Below, one piece after another: positions 12,221-23,804 of a stretch of DNA of 64,000 nucleotides. The notes beneath the pieces were generated by a model. The model searched no databases, was not told where the DNA came from, and saw nothing but the letters and a program-made list of their open reading frames with translations. Both the position numbers and the translations under genes were made by a program. Source of the stretch: Suillus spraguei. Lineage: Eukaryota; Basidiomycota; Agaricomycetes; Boletales; Suillaceae. The stretch covers positions 62,001-126,000 of the forward strand of contig JABCPU010000176.1 of NCBI GenBank assembly GCA_016800925.1, read 5' to 3'. The first letter of the stretch is position 1; each line of letters starts with the position of its first letter.

Positions 12221-12764
12221 TGTTGCTAACATAAGTACAAAGGCGATCATCCAGCCCATCATGATGCTTTGACGCGTGTACGATGTTGTACAACTGCGCA
12301 CGCACAATATCATTACATATGTAACAGCAGATATTTAGCTCGAGTATTGTACGAAAAGTGTTGTTCAGGTCGCTTACTACGGTAGTGTATTGTTGTGTTA
12401 CTGATATACGCGGGTAGTTAAAACCTTAACGTCGATGTAGAATCACCATAAATCTTAACTAGGCTTTCTGACCTCGCGTGTTGCTCGTGCTCTATTGTGC
12501 TTTGGGTGGGCGATTAGCATCATGACTGGCAGGCGTGGACCCCTCGGGCCAGTGCCGCCGGCGCGGCTCTAGACCTTCAAGTTGCTGACGATCATTTGCC
12601 AATTGAACTAGCGTGTTCCAGGACATGTGAAATACGGATGAGTTGGCTGTTGACTCGGGAATGACTTATAGCCGGGCCGGATGATAAGAACTTCGGTTCG
12701 CAGCTTGTAGGTATGTGATTGTTGACTAGTGGCACGCTCACCGACAAGTTCCAACGATATACCT
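12221..12764. other. Intergenic, promoter side of the dehydrogenase gene
   Basis: No frame with recognisable content; presumed 3' flank of the preceding gene and promoter of the next. Confidence 0.5.
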
Positions 12765-14052
12765 ATGGCAAGCCGACTCGCACAGGTGTCTGGTCACCTT
12801 AGCAATGCACACGGACGTGGGCTTCTCTCGGGAGAAGTAGCTATCGTCACTGGTGAGTTTGTGTTATATTGCACGATGCTTGTGATCTCAGATACGTGGC
12901 CACGTATGATTAGGTGGTGGACAGGTAAAGAGTTTTGTGATTTAGTGAGAGATAATATTGTGAACATATGAATTTATAGGGTATCGGGCGCAGCGCATCC
13001 CTTCTGTTTGCGAAGGAAGGTGCTAAGGTTGTAGTCAGCGAGTGAGTCGCGTTCCAGACTTACAGAGTCTAACCTCTTACTCTATTTAGTATTGATGCCC
13101 AGAAGGCTGCAGCTGTAGTGAACGAAATCAAGGCTGCAGGTGGTGACGCAATATACGTCGCGGGGGATGTTGGCGCAGACGACTTCCCACAAAAAATTGT
13201 GGACGCAACTGTAAAGTCAGTGCTGTTGGGCCCTACGTGTGGGCTTTATTTCTGATCGCACTCCAGGCAGTACGGAAAGATTAATCACATCGTGAACAAT
13301 GGTTAGCGCTTTTGAGGTGATCATGAAGTGCTTCTGTTCTGACATGTGATGTAGCTGGTTTCACACATGACAAGATGATTCACACCATGCCGGACGAGAC
13401 ATACGACATCATCATGAAAATCCACGTCCGTGCACCCTTCCGCCTCATTCGTGCTGCTGCACCTTATTTCCGAGTCAAAGTCCGTTCAAGTGCACTTAGT
13501 GCAGTTATTCCCGTGCAATAACAAACTTTTAGGACGATACACCGGAAAACCGTTCTATCATTAACGTTTCTTCGACATCCGGTCTGCATGGAAATGTTGG
13601 TCAAGCAAATTACGCCGCTGCAAAGTCTGCAGTTGTAGGTCTCACCAAAACCATTGCAAAGGAGTGGGGGCCATTTGGTGTTCGTGCGAATACCATTGCG
13701 TATGGCCTCGTGCACACTCGGTATGACGTACTCAATTTTCCCGCTATCACACCTGACAGGATTCAGGTTAACTGCGGCAAAAGAAGACGGCGTGACCATT
13801 GAGGTTGACGGTCAGAAGGTTGCACTAGGAATTCCTGGAGCAAAACAGCGCGCTACTCAAAGCGTTAATGCTTTTGTAGATATTCCTTTGCGGAGAGGTG
13901 CCACCGCTGACGAGGCGGCCGCAGGCATGCTGTTGTACGTTTCAGCCTCTACTTGAGTACCTTAACTGACTGGTCTCTTCAGCCTTGCTTCACCGCTTGC
14001 TTCATACGTGACTGGCCATACACTGGAGGTGACGGGTGGACGAGGAATCTGA
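12765..14052 (+). CDS. Short-chain dehydrogenase/reductase (FabG-like)
   Basis: About nine exons starting MASRLAQVSGHL at 12765; an in-frame upstream GTG at 12729 is not needed. The deduced protein has the SDR Rossmann motif VAIVTGGGQGIGRSASLLFAKEG, the Asp of VVVSDIDA after beta-2, NNAG (split by an intron), VSSTSG with the catalytic Ser, and the catalytic YAAAK. It ends LEVTGGRGI at 14052. The glycine motif is complete only if an 11-nt exon (12914-12924) is included. It presumably oxidises or reduces a hydroxyacyl or ketoacyl substrate with NAD(P); the specificity is not readable. An insert (KEDGVTIEVDGQKVALGIPG) precedes the C-terminal part. No stop or frameshift seen. Confidence 0.9.
12914..12924 (+). 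other. 11-nt micro-exon encoding part of the SDR cofactor motif
   Basis: GTGGTGGACAG is flanked by ...gattag and gtaaag. Joined to the flanking exons it turns ATCGTCACTG + exon + GGTATCGGG into IVTGGGQGIG, an exact TGxxxGIG motif. No other pair of GT/AG sites in 12857-12977 gave both frame and motif. Confidence 0.7.
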
Positions 14053-14180
14053 TGTCGCATTCTATCTCATACCCAACTATCTGATGTGCAGTTGTATGAT
14101 TGTCCAACATTTATTCTTTGCTAGAACATCGTAATTTCAAGCAAAAAATTTACGAGTGGAACGATCATGCATTAATCGCA

Positions 14181-14934
14181 TCATCTTCGCTTCCCGTACT
14201 GGCGAGTACATCGAGCTGGTGATGGCCCCATCGGCAACGAAATTCTCGGGAATTTGAAGGTAAAGGCTGGTGGCACTTCTGTTCCATTTAACAGGTATCG
14301 CCTAGCTATCCTGTTCTTTTTTGCAGGTCGGGCTATGCGCCGTCCTGCTCTGTGACATGACCAATATTCTAGAGTCGGCATCCATCCCATCTAAATTGAA
14401 ATCATATCCGAGACTAAAATCGGTCTCGAAAATATAGCATCCATGTCCATGGTGTGATTCTAACTACATAATCTCTGCTCAAGCGAAGGCTGAGCCAGAA
14501 GCAAAGAGTACCCTCGAAGACGACGTTCTGAGAGGGTGTTCGCTCCATTGGCAATGCAAAATGTCAGACAAAGCCTACAACGCGTTAGATAGCATGCCGA
14601 CATAGATGACAATAGGATGGTTTTCAGGTATGATGCACGTCGAGGGATGCGACACATTTGCATCTAAAAGAAACATTGTATGCGATAGCTCGCAGAGTCA
14701 ATGGATGGTCCTACAGAAGATTGAAGCTCAGGGATATCTCGACGCATGGTTTGTAATGTCCGTCATGGGACGACTCTGCTTGTCTGATAATCTCTTCAAT
14801 ATCTTGGATTGCAGCTCGCTTGGAAAATTTCTCAGCATTGGCCCAGAAAGACGGTCGCACTTGGGTGCACTTATGATCGATTCAGTTCCTTGTAGGAGTG
14901 AGGTACAGATACAGAGGGAAGTGGTGCACCCCAA
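14181..14934 (-). pseudogene. Truncated copy 1 of the adenosine-deaminase-like gene (3' part)
   Basis: The minus strand resembles the 3' third of the intact gene at 25188-26724: a segment equivalent to the WADVEGLSERVAIQDIEETI coding region (14870-14720), the next exon, the intron, the final LLLAQP coding exon (about 14490-14560) and the 3' flank down to about 14160. The frame is broken in several places and the catalytic N-terminal part is missing. The fragment sits directly upstream of copy B, in the opposite orientation. Confidence 0.75.
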
Positions 14935-15440
14935 CCTTTAACTTGTCCTTGCACGCTCACCGGGCCACCTTGCACCTGCACGCTCACCAGCTAAGAGAAA
15001 CTAAGAGACGCTTTGTCCCTTCCTTAATGTAGCACTCGGAGCTGAGCTAGAATTTGCGCAAGGAATCTTGATGCTGGTGTGCACTGTGAATAGCTACGAA
15101 CGAATCCAGACGGCACACTATCATGAGTCAAATGAGTGGTCAGAGCATACCTCATTCGATCGAGCACCGGCTGAATGCCTTTATATTACTTGCAGCTCAG
15201 ACACGAATGGTCGACAAGTCGCGGATCCATGCTACGGCTGAAGACACATAGTAGGATGTGTCCTATTCGTAGTATTGACAATGTGCTAACCAAGTACAAG
15301 CTGAGTGGAAAATGGATAGCACAATCTGTCCAATTCATAGGCCATCTGCAAGCACGGCAGATGACGGGTTTGTTTCAGAGCGAGATCATGCTGGTGGACA
15401 CAAAACATTCAATGTAAGTTTCAAAGTTAGTGAAGAAATG

Positions 15441-15456
15441 CACGTGACCGAATAAT
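15441..15456 (+). promoter_or_regulatory. Shared CACGTG promoter element of copy B
   Basis: CACGTGACCGAATAAT, 112 bp before the ATG of copy B; identical to the sites of copies C and D. Confidence 0.6.
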
Positions 15457-15567
15457 GACCAAAAGTCGATCATTGATGTTCGATCAATTGCATATTACTG
15501 AACCTGGCATTGTAGTACGTTTAACCACCAGCACAGCGCTTCCCCAGTCTACACCGCTTGACTTGTA

Positions 15568-18520
15568 ATGACTTTCAGCGAGGTTCTACACTACGTGACC
15601 CAACCTGCAGGCTGGCCTGAACCAGTGCACGGTATTGCTTCCTTGCTGTCGCCGTCCCACTGTCCCGACAGTAACGACTCGGAGCATCTTTCTAATGCAT
15701 TGTACTCGACGTTCTCAGCGCCACTCGTTTCCAATGAAACACCTTCAGCAGGATCATACACTGCAAAGGATTTCCAGGTCTTGATTCAGTCAACAGCTGC
15801 AGGATTAAATGCACTTGCCGAGCTTCCTCACTACAGTGGCGGGAGATCCACTGTTCCACTTTGGTCTCAGCTCCTCCATGCACTGGCAAATACGCTGTCC
15901 CCAGATGTTATAATTCTGTAAGTGACATGCTTGTCACGCAATAAACCAAGATTCGAATGTCCCTACAGCGAAAATGCACCGTTCATAATGCCACGAGCTC
16001 AGAACGTTGCGAGTCAGCCGCTAAATCTTATCGACGGACATGCGACTCTTCTTGCTGCACATGCCATCTTTTCTACGCCTAGAATTCAGACACATCCAGG
16101 ACCAGCTTGCGAAACGAGGAAGATGAGGATGAGTCAATGGATTCCGCAGACTCTGACTTGAGCGATGCTTCGTTCGAGTCACTCGACCTGCCATTGCAAG
16201 CGCACATGCTTTCAGGTCGAGGCAGACGTCTTTCTGCTGTTGTTCCAGTCTTTCTAGTCGCCGACTCCCATAATATTGTTCCTCTGCTTTGCAGCACTCT
16301 TTACCAGAGACGCGTGTGGGGAACCGTCAGCCTGTGGTCGGCCTGTGCTGTTCCAGCACAGGTACGATTGCCACGGCCATCTTCGGGTGGCTCGACCCCG
16401 ATCGATCAGAGGAAGGCTGCACGGTAAGTCCAAAATCAATCCATATTTTTCCACGTTGACCTTCCTGTAGCCCGCAGTGCACCTTGCTTGAGCGGCAGAT
16501 GTCGGCTTAGATTCCTCGATGGGGGTGTTTGATTTCACTGACACCTGTTCTACTATCAACCTTGCCCAATTCATTTTGGGGTTGCGGACTCATTTCGAAG
16601 ATATCAAGGGTTCGATGTCGATAGAAGCAGTCGATTCCCTGACTCCGTTGCACTGGAGATCCCATTTACCCGACTTTGACACTCAGTTTGGAGGACCATT
16701 GGATGAACGGGTGGCGTCCTGGACCCACCAGGTACACGTGGAGACGAGTTCTAGGTACGACTTTTTATCTTTAATTGTAAGTCAGAATATCAAAGGTAGT
16801 TTAGCGAGGCATCATCCTCATCTAGTCCTCGTACTCCTCCGCCGCTCTCGGATACTGCGCTTGTATCATACGAAACAATGAGTTCTCCCTTGCTTGCGAC
16901 CATCGTCGAGGATGAAAAAGTCCATGGTGCAGACATCCGGTCAATAATCTGAGCTGTGTCACGTTTATCAACACACAACTAACTGAGAGCTTCAGGGTGC
17001 CCCAAGAGGTCCGCGTAACAAATGTGAAAGGACGGTAAATTTGCATTTTTTACTCTATTCATGATCTTATTTTACCTGCCGAGGAAGAGGGCCGCAACCA
17101 TCATCCACGAAGAAATCATCAAAAAGGACCAGTCCATCGCCACAATCGTTATCTGAGGTCAGGACATCGACCTCATCCCGCACACCCAGCCCAGATCCAA
17201 ACTCGCAGTATGGAGCCTGCTGCTTGACTGACTATCGTTCAATGACTGTCTCCCGTCCCCAGATTTGCCGCCTTGTCTGACACTGGTCTTAATGACAGCA
17301 TGTCGATATCATACACCAGGGCATCATCTTCGTTCTAATCATTTATCCAGGCTAGAGCGACAACTAAACTTGGCTCGTAATCTTGCTGCAGATGACTCTT
17401 CTTTTGCAACACGAGCCATAGAGGTCATTTGGGAATACGAAGACCTCTGTAGTGCACAAGACCGATATATATTTCTCATCGCAGGAACCTCTGGCATTCG
17501 GGACCAGACCGCAGCAGCGCGAAATAAAGCAGCGCAATTTTCTCAGGACATTGGGTCTCGCCTGGAGAGGAGGAATTTTGCTGAACTGATTGCACGTCAC
17601 TCCTCCAAGGATCCGGTTATTGGAAAATGTAATGCTATCCTTGTTATTCCATGTCCTGGCGTTGCTGCTGCGATGTTGCAGCGGATATCTAGCACGGAGG
17701 AGAGAGACAAGTTCCTGAAACATTTCATGCTAGTCCAGGGTCCAAAGCTTGACACAAGCACGGGGGAAGCTCTACACCAGCTTGAAACGCCCATTGGTCA
17801 CCGCGAAAAAACCACATCCGGCAGATCACTTCAGGTCCCCTCTTCTCGGGTATCGGATTCCAAAAAAGTCAATCAAGATCAGTTGCACAACCCATTCCTT
17901 CATCATCCTACTTCAATCAAGCAACGCAGACGAAAGTCGCACTACTTTCCAAGGATACACCCTGTGACGAGCCTAGTCGGCAGGACCTACTACTCCCGGT
18001 GTTATTGGCCGAGTATAAGAAGAGGGACGAGTCTGCAATTTCGACTTCCATGAACCAGACCAAGACCTACTTGGTTTCGGCGGTTACCTTCCTTTCCGAG
18101 GTTGGAATCACTGACCAGCCCGTCTTTGGCCTGGTCGTTAATGGTACACTTGGCGCAGTTACAATGGCATGGATGACAAACAGGGTATGTGTCTCCTCTG
18201 TTCGCCATTTTTGAAGGAGTTCACCAGTGGTGGAGCAAATCTACATTATGGAACGCAACGTGAGGCATTATGACATCAGAGACCCTCTTCAGGCGCTACA
18301 GTTCGTGTCTATTCTACCGCGCCTCGCGCGTCATGGCATTGCCCTCTGCGATTTATTGGAGAAGCAGCTTGCGATTATAGATGTGAAAGAGCTTCAATCT
18401 AAGCCATGGTGAAAGTTGCCCCAACGACAGGAAGATGAGAGATTGGCAGCAATTCAACAGACCCAATCAGAGGAAGCGGTCACACAAGATCGCAGGTCAG
18501 ATGGTGCGGAGAGGATATAG
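15568..18520 (+). pseudogene. Paralogue B of the five-copy gene family, with internal deletion
   Basis: Exon 1 (15568 to about 15917) is open for 117 codons (MTFSEVLHYVTQPAGWPEP). Exon 2 is broken: four bases are missing after FSTPR (near 16082), and one G is missing near 16320 after YQRRVWG. Exon 3 (GVFDFTDTCSTINLAQFILGLRTHFEDIKG) is open. Against copy D, about 500 bp are missing between 17308 and 17309, removing the NWLFERNAF exon and the start of the next up to the DVLCVVH region. A one-base loss near 17911 shifts the linker, and a TGA at about 18411 interrupts the last exon after LQSKPW. The conserved C-terminal block (LLAEYKKRDESA, ITDQPVFGLVVNGTLGAVTMAW) is still readable. Its closest relative in the window is copy D. 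Confidence 0.8.
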
Positions 18521-19408
18521 AAAGTTGATTATCACAGCTAGTAAAAATGTCATACCGTTGTTTTTTTTGTATCCATCACAATATTATACCAGTGTTTTCA
18601 AGTTTGTTCGCACTGAGAGTACCACTTGGCCACCAAGTACCCTTTGCCACCAGTCAGTGTCCAGTGTTGCACTCATAGTCAAATCTGGTACAGGATCAAG
18701 GGTGCTACTCGGTCCTCGCTCAAACTTAACTTCTTTTCGGAAGTTGTTATCTGGTCTTCGGAAGTTCGAATTCTGATTTGTACACTCCCTGATCAAAATG
18801 CAGCCGACTCTCTTGAGACTCACAAGCTGAGTGCTGATTCCGCTGAACATGTGGTGTACTGACAAAGCGTCGTCTGAGTTTCGGAGAAAACGTATGATCT
18901 TAATATCAAGCCAATCCGCGGATAATAATAGACTTACGTCCTATTCAGCGCTCCGTCGTTTGCTCTCAATTAAAGCTTCGTATCTCGAACTCGTTCACAA
19001 GAGATTCTCAGACATTGCTGAATTCCCTGCGAGTGGAGCCCGTGTGAGAACTCGACAATACAATAAAGATAGGTTATCTCATGGATTTATACATTATCGA
19101 TTTGCACCACGCCATCTATCTTGATCGTAATATTTTGTATAGATCTTATGGATCAAAACGTCTTCACAACTTGAAATCGGTGGGATTTGTTCGAATGGCA
19201 ATGCCCCACTGGTCTACAGATTCTCGGGTAATTAAAGACACATCTTTGAATACTCCTACCAATTAGGTTCGTGAACTGTGCTGCCGCATCAGCTGTCTGG
19301 AGCTCATGAGCGCTTGAGCATAGACTCGTGATCAGTACGAGGCAAGCCGTCGATACTGCAGTCTGCCTTTTTTGAATATTTTACGTAATAAGTGGCCGAA
19401 AAAAAAAC

Positions 19409-19874
19409 TTACCTACTAATGTATACAAAATATTTCCACAGTAACGGAAATCGTGACGCAATACATGAGAAAATGCACATTGGAAATACAAATTGGAGAG
19501 CGGCGAAAATTGAAATGCGCGGAAATCGGTCGATAGGCTCGTGTGATATGGATAGCGGTCTATTAAATATCGTGTTGATGGCGCAGCCAGCCATGTAGAT
19601 CAAGTTGCACTGTAAAGTACAGGGATATATTTTGAACATTGGCGCTGGCAGGGTGGTGTAAGTTCCTTTCCAATTTAAATACGTCCCGAACAGGATACCT
19701 CACCCCAGGTCGAATACCCTTTCCGATGCCAATGGTCCACCTGGTGCTAGTGTGATTATCAACGGTGATACTGAGACGACTGACGATGAACCTGGATATA
19801 ATATTGGCTACAGCAGTAACCACATTGTGAAAGTCTTTTGGGCACTTCTGTAGCCAGGCCAAAGATGACACCAT
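19409..19874 (-). pseudogene. Duplicated coding-like fragment, copy 1
   Basis: The minus strand gives FHNVVTAVANIISRFIVSRL, RWTIGIGKGIRPG and MFKIYPCTLQC, which match frames at 36900-37260 on the plus strand (FHSVVAAVANVTSRFIVSRL, RWTIGIGGGIRPD, MFKIYPCTLQR). Conservation at protein level suggests a former gene, but neither copy has a continuous frame and I do not recognise the family. Confidence 0.4.
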
Positions 19875-20123
19875 CGCGTTTTTTTTCAGAGTCTGATGAT
19901 TTTGGAAAATCTCCTTACCGACTGAGATGTGATACGATGGTCAACAAGCCGTGGATCCATGCTGGTGGAGATCAAGCGTAAGATATGTCCAATTCATAGG
20001 TCATCTACAGACACCTCGATGTTCGAAAATGCTCCACCTTGAATGAGATCCCTGATTATCTTCGATGTGCTGATCAAGCCAAGCTGAGTAGAAGCTGAAT
20101 AGCACGATCTGGCCTTTTCATAG

Positions 20124-20148
20124 GCCATCTGCAAAAACCGCAGATGGC
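20124..20148. repeat. Inverted repeat upstream of copy C
   Basis: GCCATCTGC and GCAGATGGC form a perfect 9-bp stem around a 7-nt loop, about 260 bp before the copy C start. Weaker versions lie at the same place upstream of copies B (15343-15363), D and E (about 36637-36657). Confidence 0.5.
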
Positions 20149-20264
20149 AGGTGCTTGAGGTGCTTCAGAGCGAGACTGCACTGGTAGACACGTGCACATA
20201 CTGGTGACTGCAAGTTACACTGGTAACCCAATTACATAAACATTCAAGTGGAGCGTAGAGAACG

Positions 20265-20280
20265 CACGTGACCGAATAAT
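20265..20280 (+). promoter_or_regulatory. Shared CACGTG promoter element of copy C
   Basis: CACGTGACCGAATAAT, 125 bp before the copy C ATG. Confidence 0.6.
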
Positions 20281-20404
20281 GACATTTGGCAGTCGGTCCT
20301 CCTTATTGTCCCTACATCAATTGCATGCTGAAACAGTAGTATTAAGCGATACATAGCACATCTAACTATCAAGCGCTTTCCCAGTCTACACCACTTGACT
20401 TGTA

Positions 20405-23400
20405 ATGACTTTCGGCGAGGTTCTACTCTACGTAACTCAGCCTACAGGATGGCCTGAACCAGTGCGCCACTGTGCGCGGTACTGCTTCCTTGCTGTCGCC
20501 GTTTCACTGTCCTGACAGGCCAAGCAACGAGCATCTTTCTAGTGCGTCGTCCTCAATATTCTTAGAGCTACTCGTTTCCCATGAAGCATCTCCACCAGGA
20601 TCATACACTGCAAAGGATTTTGAGGTCTTGATTCAGTCAACAGCCGCAGGATTAAACGCATTGGCCGAGCTTCCTTACTATGGTGGCGAGAGATCTACTG
20701 TTCCACTTTGGTCTCAGCTCCTCCATGCACTGGCAAGCGCGCTGTCCCCAGATGTTATGATTCTGTAAGTGACATGCTCGTCATGCACCATACTAAGATT
20801 CTAAATATCCATACAGCGAAGATGCACTGTTCATCATGCCACGAGCTCAGAACGTGGCGAGTCAGCCATTAAGTCTCATCGATGGACATGCGACTCTTCT
20901 TGCTGCACATGCCATATTTTCTGCACCTAGAACTCATTCAGACGTACCCAGGACCAGCTCGCGAAATAAGGAAGACGAAGACGAATCGATGTATTCTATG
21001 GACTCTGACTCATGTGATGGTTCAGTTGATTCACTCGACCTGCCCTTGCAAGCGTACATGCTTCCTGGTCGAGGCAGACGCCTTTCTGCTGTGGTTCCAG
21101 TCTTACTAGTCGCCGACTCTCGTAATATCGTTTCCTTACTTTGCAGCGCTCTTTACCAGAGACACGTGTGGGGGATCCGTCAGCCTGTGGTTGGCCTGTG
21201 CTGTTCCAGCTCAGGCACGATTGCCACGGCCATCTTTGGGTGGCTCGATTCCAATCGGTCGGAGGAAGGCCGCATTGTAAGTCCAAAATCAATCCTTATT
21301 TTTCCATATTGACCTTCCTGAAGCCTGTAGTACACCTCGCTTTAGCAGCAGATATCGGCTTAGATGCCTCAATGGGGGTGTTTGATTTCACTGATACCTA
21401 TTCTGCTATCAGCCTTGCCCAATTCATTTTGGGATTGCGGACTCATTTCGAAGATATCAAGGGTGCCACATCGATAGAAGCAGTCGATTTTCTGACTCCG
21501 TTGCACTGGAGATCCGATTTATACAACTTTGAGACTCAGTCTGGAAGTCAATTGGACGAACGCGTGGCATCCTGGACCCATCAGGTACACGAGCAGATGA
21601 GTTCCAGGTACTAGTTTTTATTTTTAATGGCAAGTCAGAATGTCAACGGTCGTTTAGCGAGGCATCATCCTCATCTAGTCCTCATGCTCCACCCCCGCTC
21701 TGTGATACTGCGCTTATGTCATATGAAACGATGAGTCCCCCCTTGCTTGCAACCGATGTTGAGGATGAACAAGTCCATGGCGCAAACATTCGGTCAGTAA
21801 TTCGAACTGTGTCACTCTTATCAACACGCCACTAACTCGAAGCTTTAGGGTGCCCCAAGAGGCCCATGCGACGGACGTGAAAGGACGGTGAGTTCACATT
21901 AGTTGCTCTATTCGTGATCTTACTTCACCTGCAGAGGAAGGGTGTTGCAACCACCATCTTCGAAGAAATCATCGAAGAGGACAAGTTCATCAATGTCATC
22001 GCATGCACCCAGCCCGTATCCAAACTCGCAGTATGGTGCCTGTTTCATTGCTGACCACCGTTCAATGCTCAATGACCGTTTCTCGTCTCCAGATTTGCCG
22101 CATTGTCCGATACGGGCCTTGATAACAATGTGACAATATCAAATTGACTGTTTGAACGCAATGCATTCACCGTTGGTCGGATTCCAGTCAATTCTGACGA
22201 ACTGGCGAAGACCGGAATCAATACAATGGTGAAAATAAATGACGAAATGACGGCGTTTACCTGGTCGGACAATATCAAAACCATAGTGAGTCTGGAGGAT
22301 CGCCTTTACTACTATTTCTCATGACGTTGCGGGCAGCTCTTGGATGCCCAGGTGGATAGTTTTGTATCGGACATCAGATCAGACCTGTGCGACATGAACG
22401 GCGGTCCCAGCTCCCAGTCCAGCGCAAACGATGTTCCCTCGTTGGAGGATGTCAAGTTTATTGCATCGAAGATTTCGGTGTTATTGAACATTGTCAAAGG
22501 AGCTCGCCAGTGTGATAATGTTGCAATGTTGCATGGCGCCAACGAAGCCGATCGACGTCACGAATGGGATGCTCTTCTTCTCAACTTCTTCCAACCTGTT
22601 CCCAATCAACGGGATGTGTTGTGCGTCGTTCATGTGCTAGACCAACTTCATTCTAACAATTCATCTAGGCTAGAGCAACAGCTGAATTTCGCTCGTAATC
22701 TCGCTGTTGATGCTGTCAATGACCCTTCCTTTGCGCTACGGGCCATCGAGATCGCTGACGCATACCAGACGTTCTGTACAGAACAATTCCGGTGTGTCAG
22801 TTTCAGCAGAGAGACCTCTGACAGTTGGGAGCAGGCTGCGGCTGCACATCTTCAAGCGTCCAAATTTTCTGTTGATACTCGGCGTAACAGCCAGGATGAG
22901 AGATTTGCTCAAGTGGTCGCATACCACTCTTCTATGGATCTGGCCACAGGTAAATGTGACGCCATCCTTGTCATTCCATGTTCCGGCGTTGCCACTGCAA
23001 TGTGCCAGCGCGTATCTAGCATCGACGAGAAAGCAAAGCTCCTGAAATCTTTCATGCTAGTCCAGTCTCCAAAGCTGGAGAAGCTTGACGCGACTTCGGG
23101 GAAAACTCCACGCCAAACCGAAACGCCCGTTGGTCATGACGAAAAAACCAAATCCAGCAGACCACTCAGCCCCCCCCCCTCAATACCAGTTGCAAAACCC
23201 GTTCCTTCATCATCCTGGTGGCAATAAAGCGATGCCGACAAGAGAAACAATACTTTCCGAAGGTTGTAACGAACCTAATCAACAGGACCTACTTCTTCCG
23301 GTGTTGTTGGCCGAGTACAAGAAGAAGGACGAGTCCGCGATTTCCACAGCGACGAACCAGATGAGAACCTATCAAGTTTCCGCGGTTACCTTCCTTTCTG

Positions 23401-23804
23401 AGCTTGGACTCACGGACAAGCCCGTCTTTGGACTGGTTGTCAACGGCACACTTGGCGCAGTCACGATGGCGTGGAAGACGAACGACGTATGTGGTTTCTC
23501 CGTTCACTATTTTCAAAGGGGCTTACCAGTGATGTAGCAAATCTACATCATGGATCGTAACGTTCGATACTACGACATCAGAGACCCTCTTCAAGCAATG
23601 CAGTTTGCATCTATTCTACCGCGGCTCGCGCGTTACGGCCTAAACCTCCGTCATGCATTAGAGAAGCAGCTCGCTATTCTAGATGTGGACAAGCTTCAAC
23701 CTAAGCCGTGGTCCAAGTTGTACCAACGGCAGGAAGATGAAAGATTGGTGGCAGCTATGCGGACAGAAGCACGACAGAAGATCGCAGATGAGGCAATGCA
23801 ATGA
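20405..23804 (+). pseudogene. Paralogue C of the five-copy gene family
   Basis: Exon 1 starts MTFGEVLLYVTQPTGWPEPV but a 10-base tandem insertion (GTGCGC repeated around CACT, near 20460-20477) shifts the frame; after it the frame continues as GTASLLSPFHCP. Exon 2 (20815-21276) and exon 3 (about 21324-21608) are open, with GRGRRLSAVVPVLLVADS, GTIATAIFGWLDSNRSEEG and GVFDFTDTYSAISLAQFILG. A TGA at about 22146 replaces the Trp of SNWLFERNAF. A run of ten C at about 23168-23178 shifts the linker frame. The 3' part is open again (LLLPVLLAEYKKKDESA; final exon 23550-23804, MDRNVRYYDIRDPLQAMQF). With three lesions it is probably inactive. It is most similar to copy E. Confidence 0.8.

Larger units (their letters stand above)
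18521..20264. other. Spacer between copies B and C, partly duplicated
   Basis: 18560-18900 is 3' flank shared in part with the other copies. 19409-19874 resembles 36750-37400 in inverted orientation (see separate entry), and 19930-20180 matches the block upstream of copy E (36660-36840) and of copies B and D. No intact gene. Confidence 0.55.
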
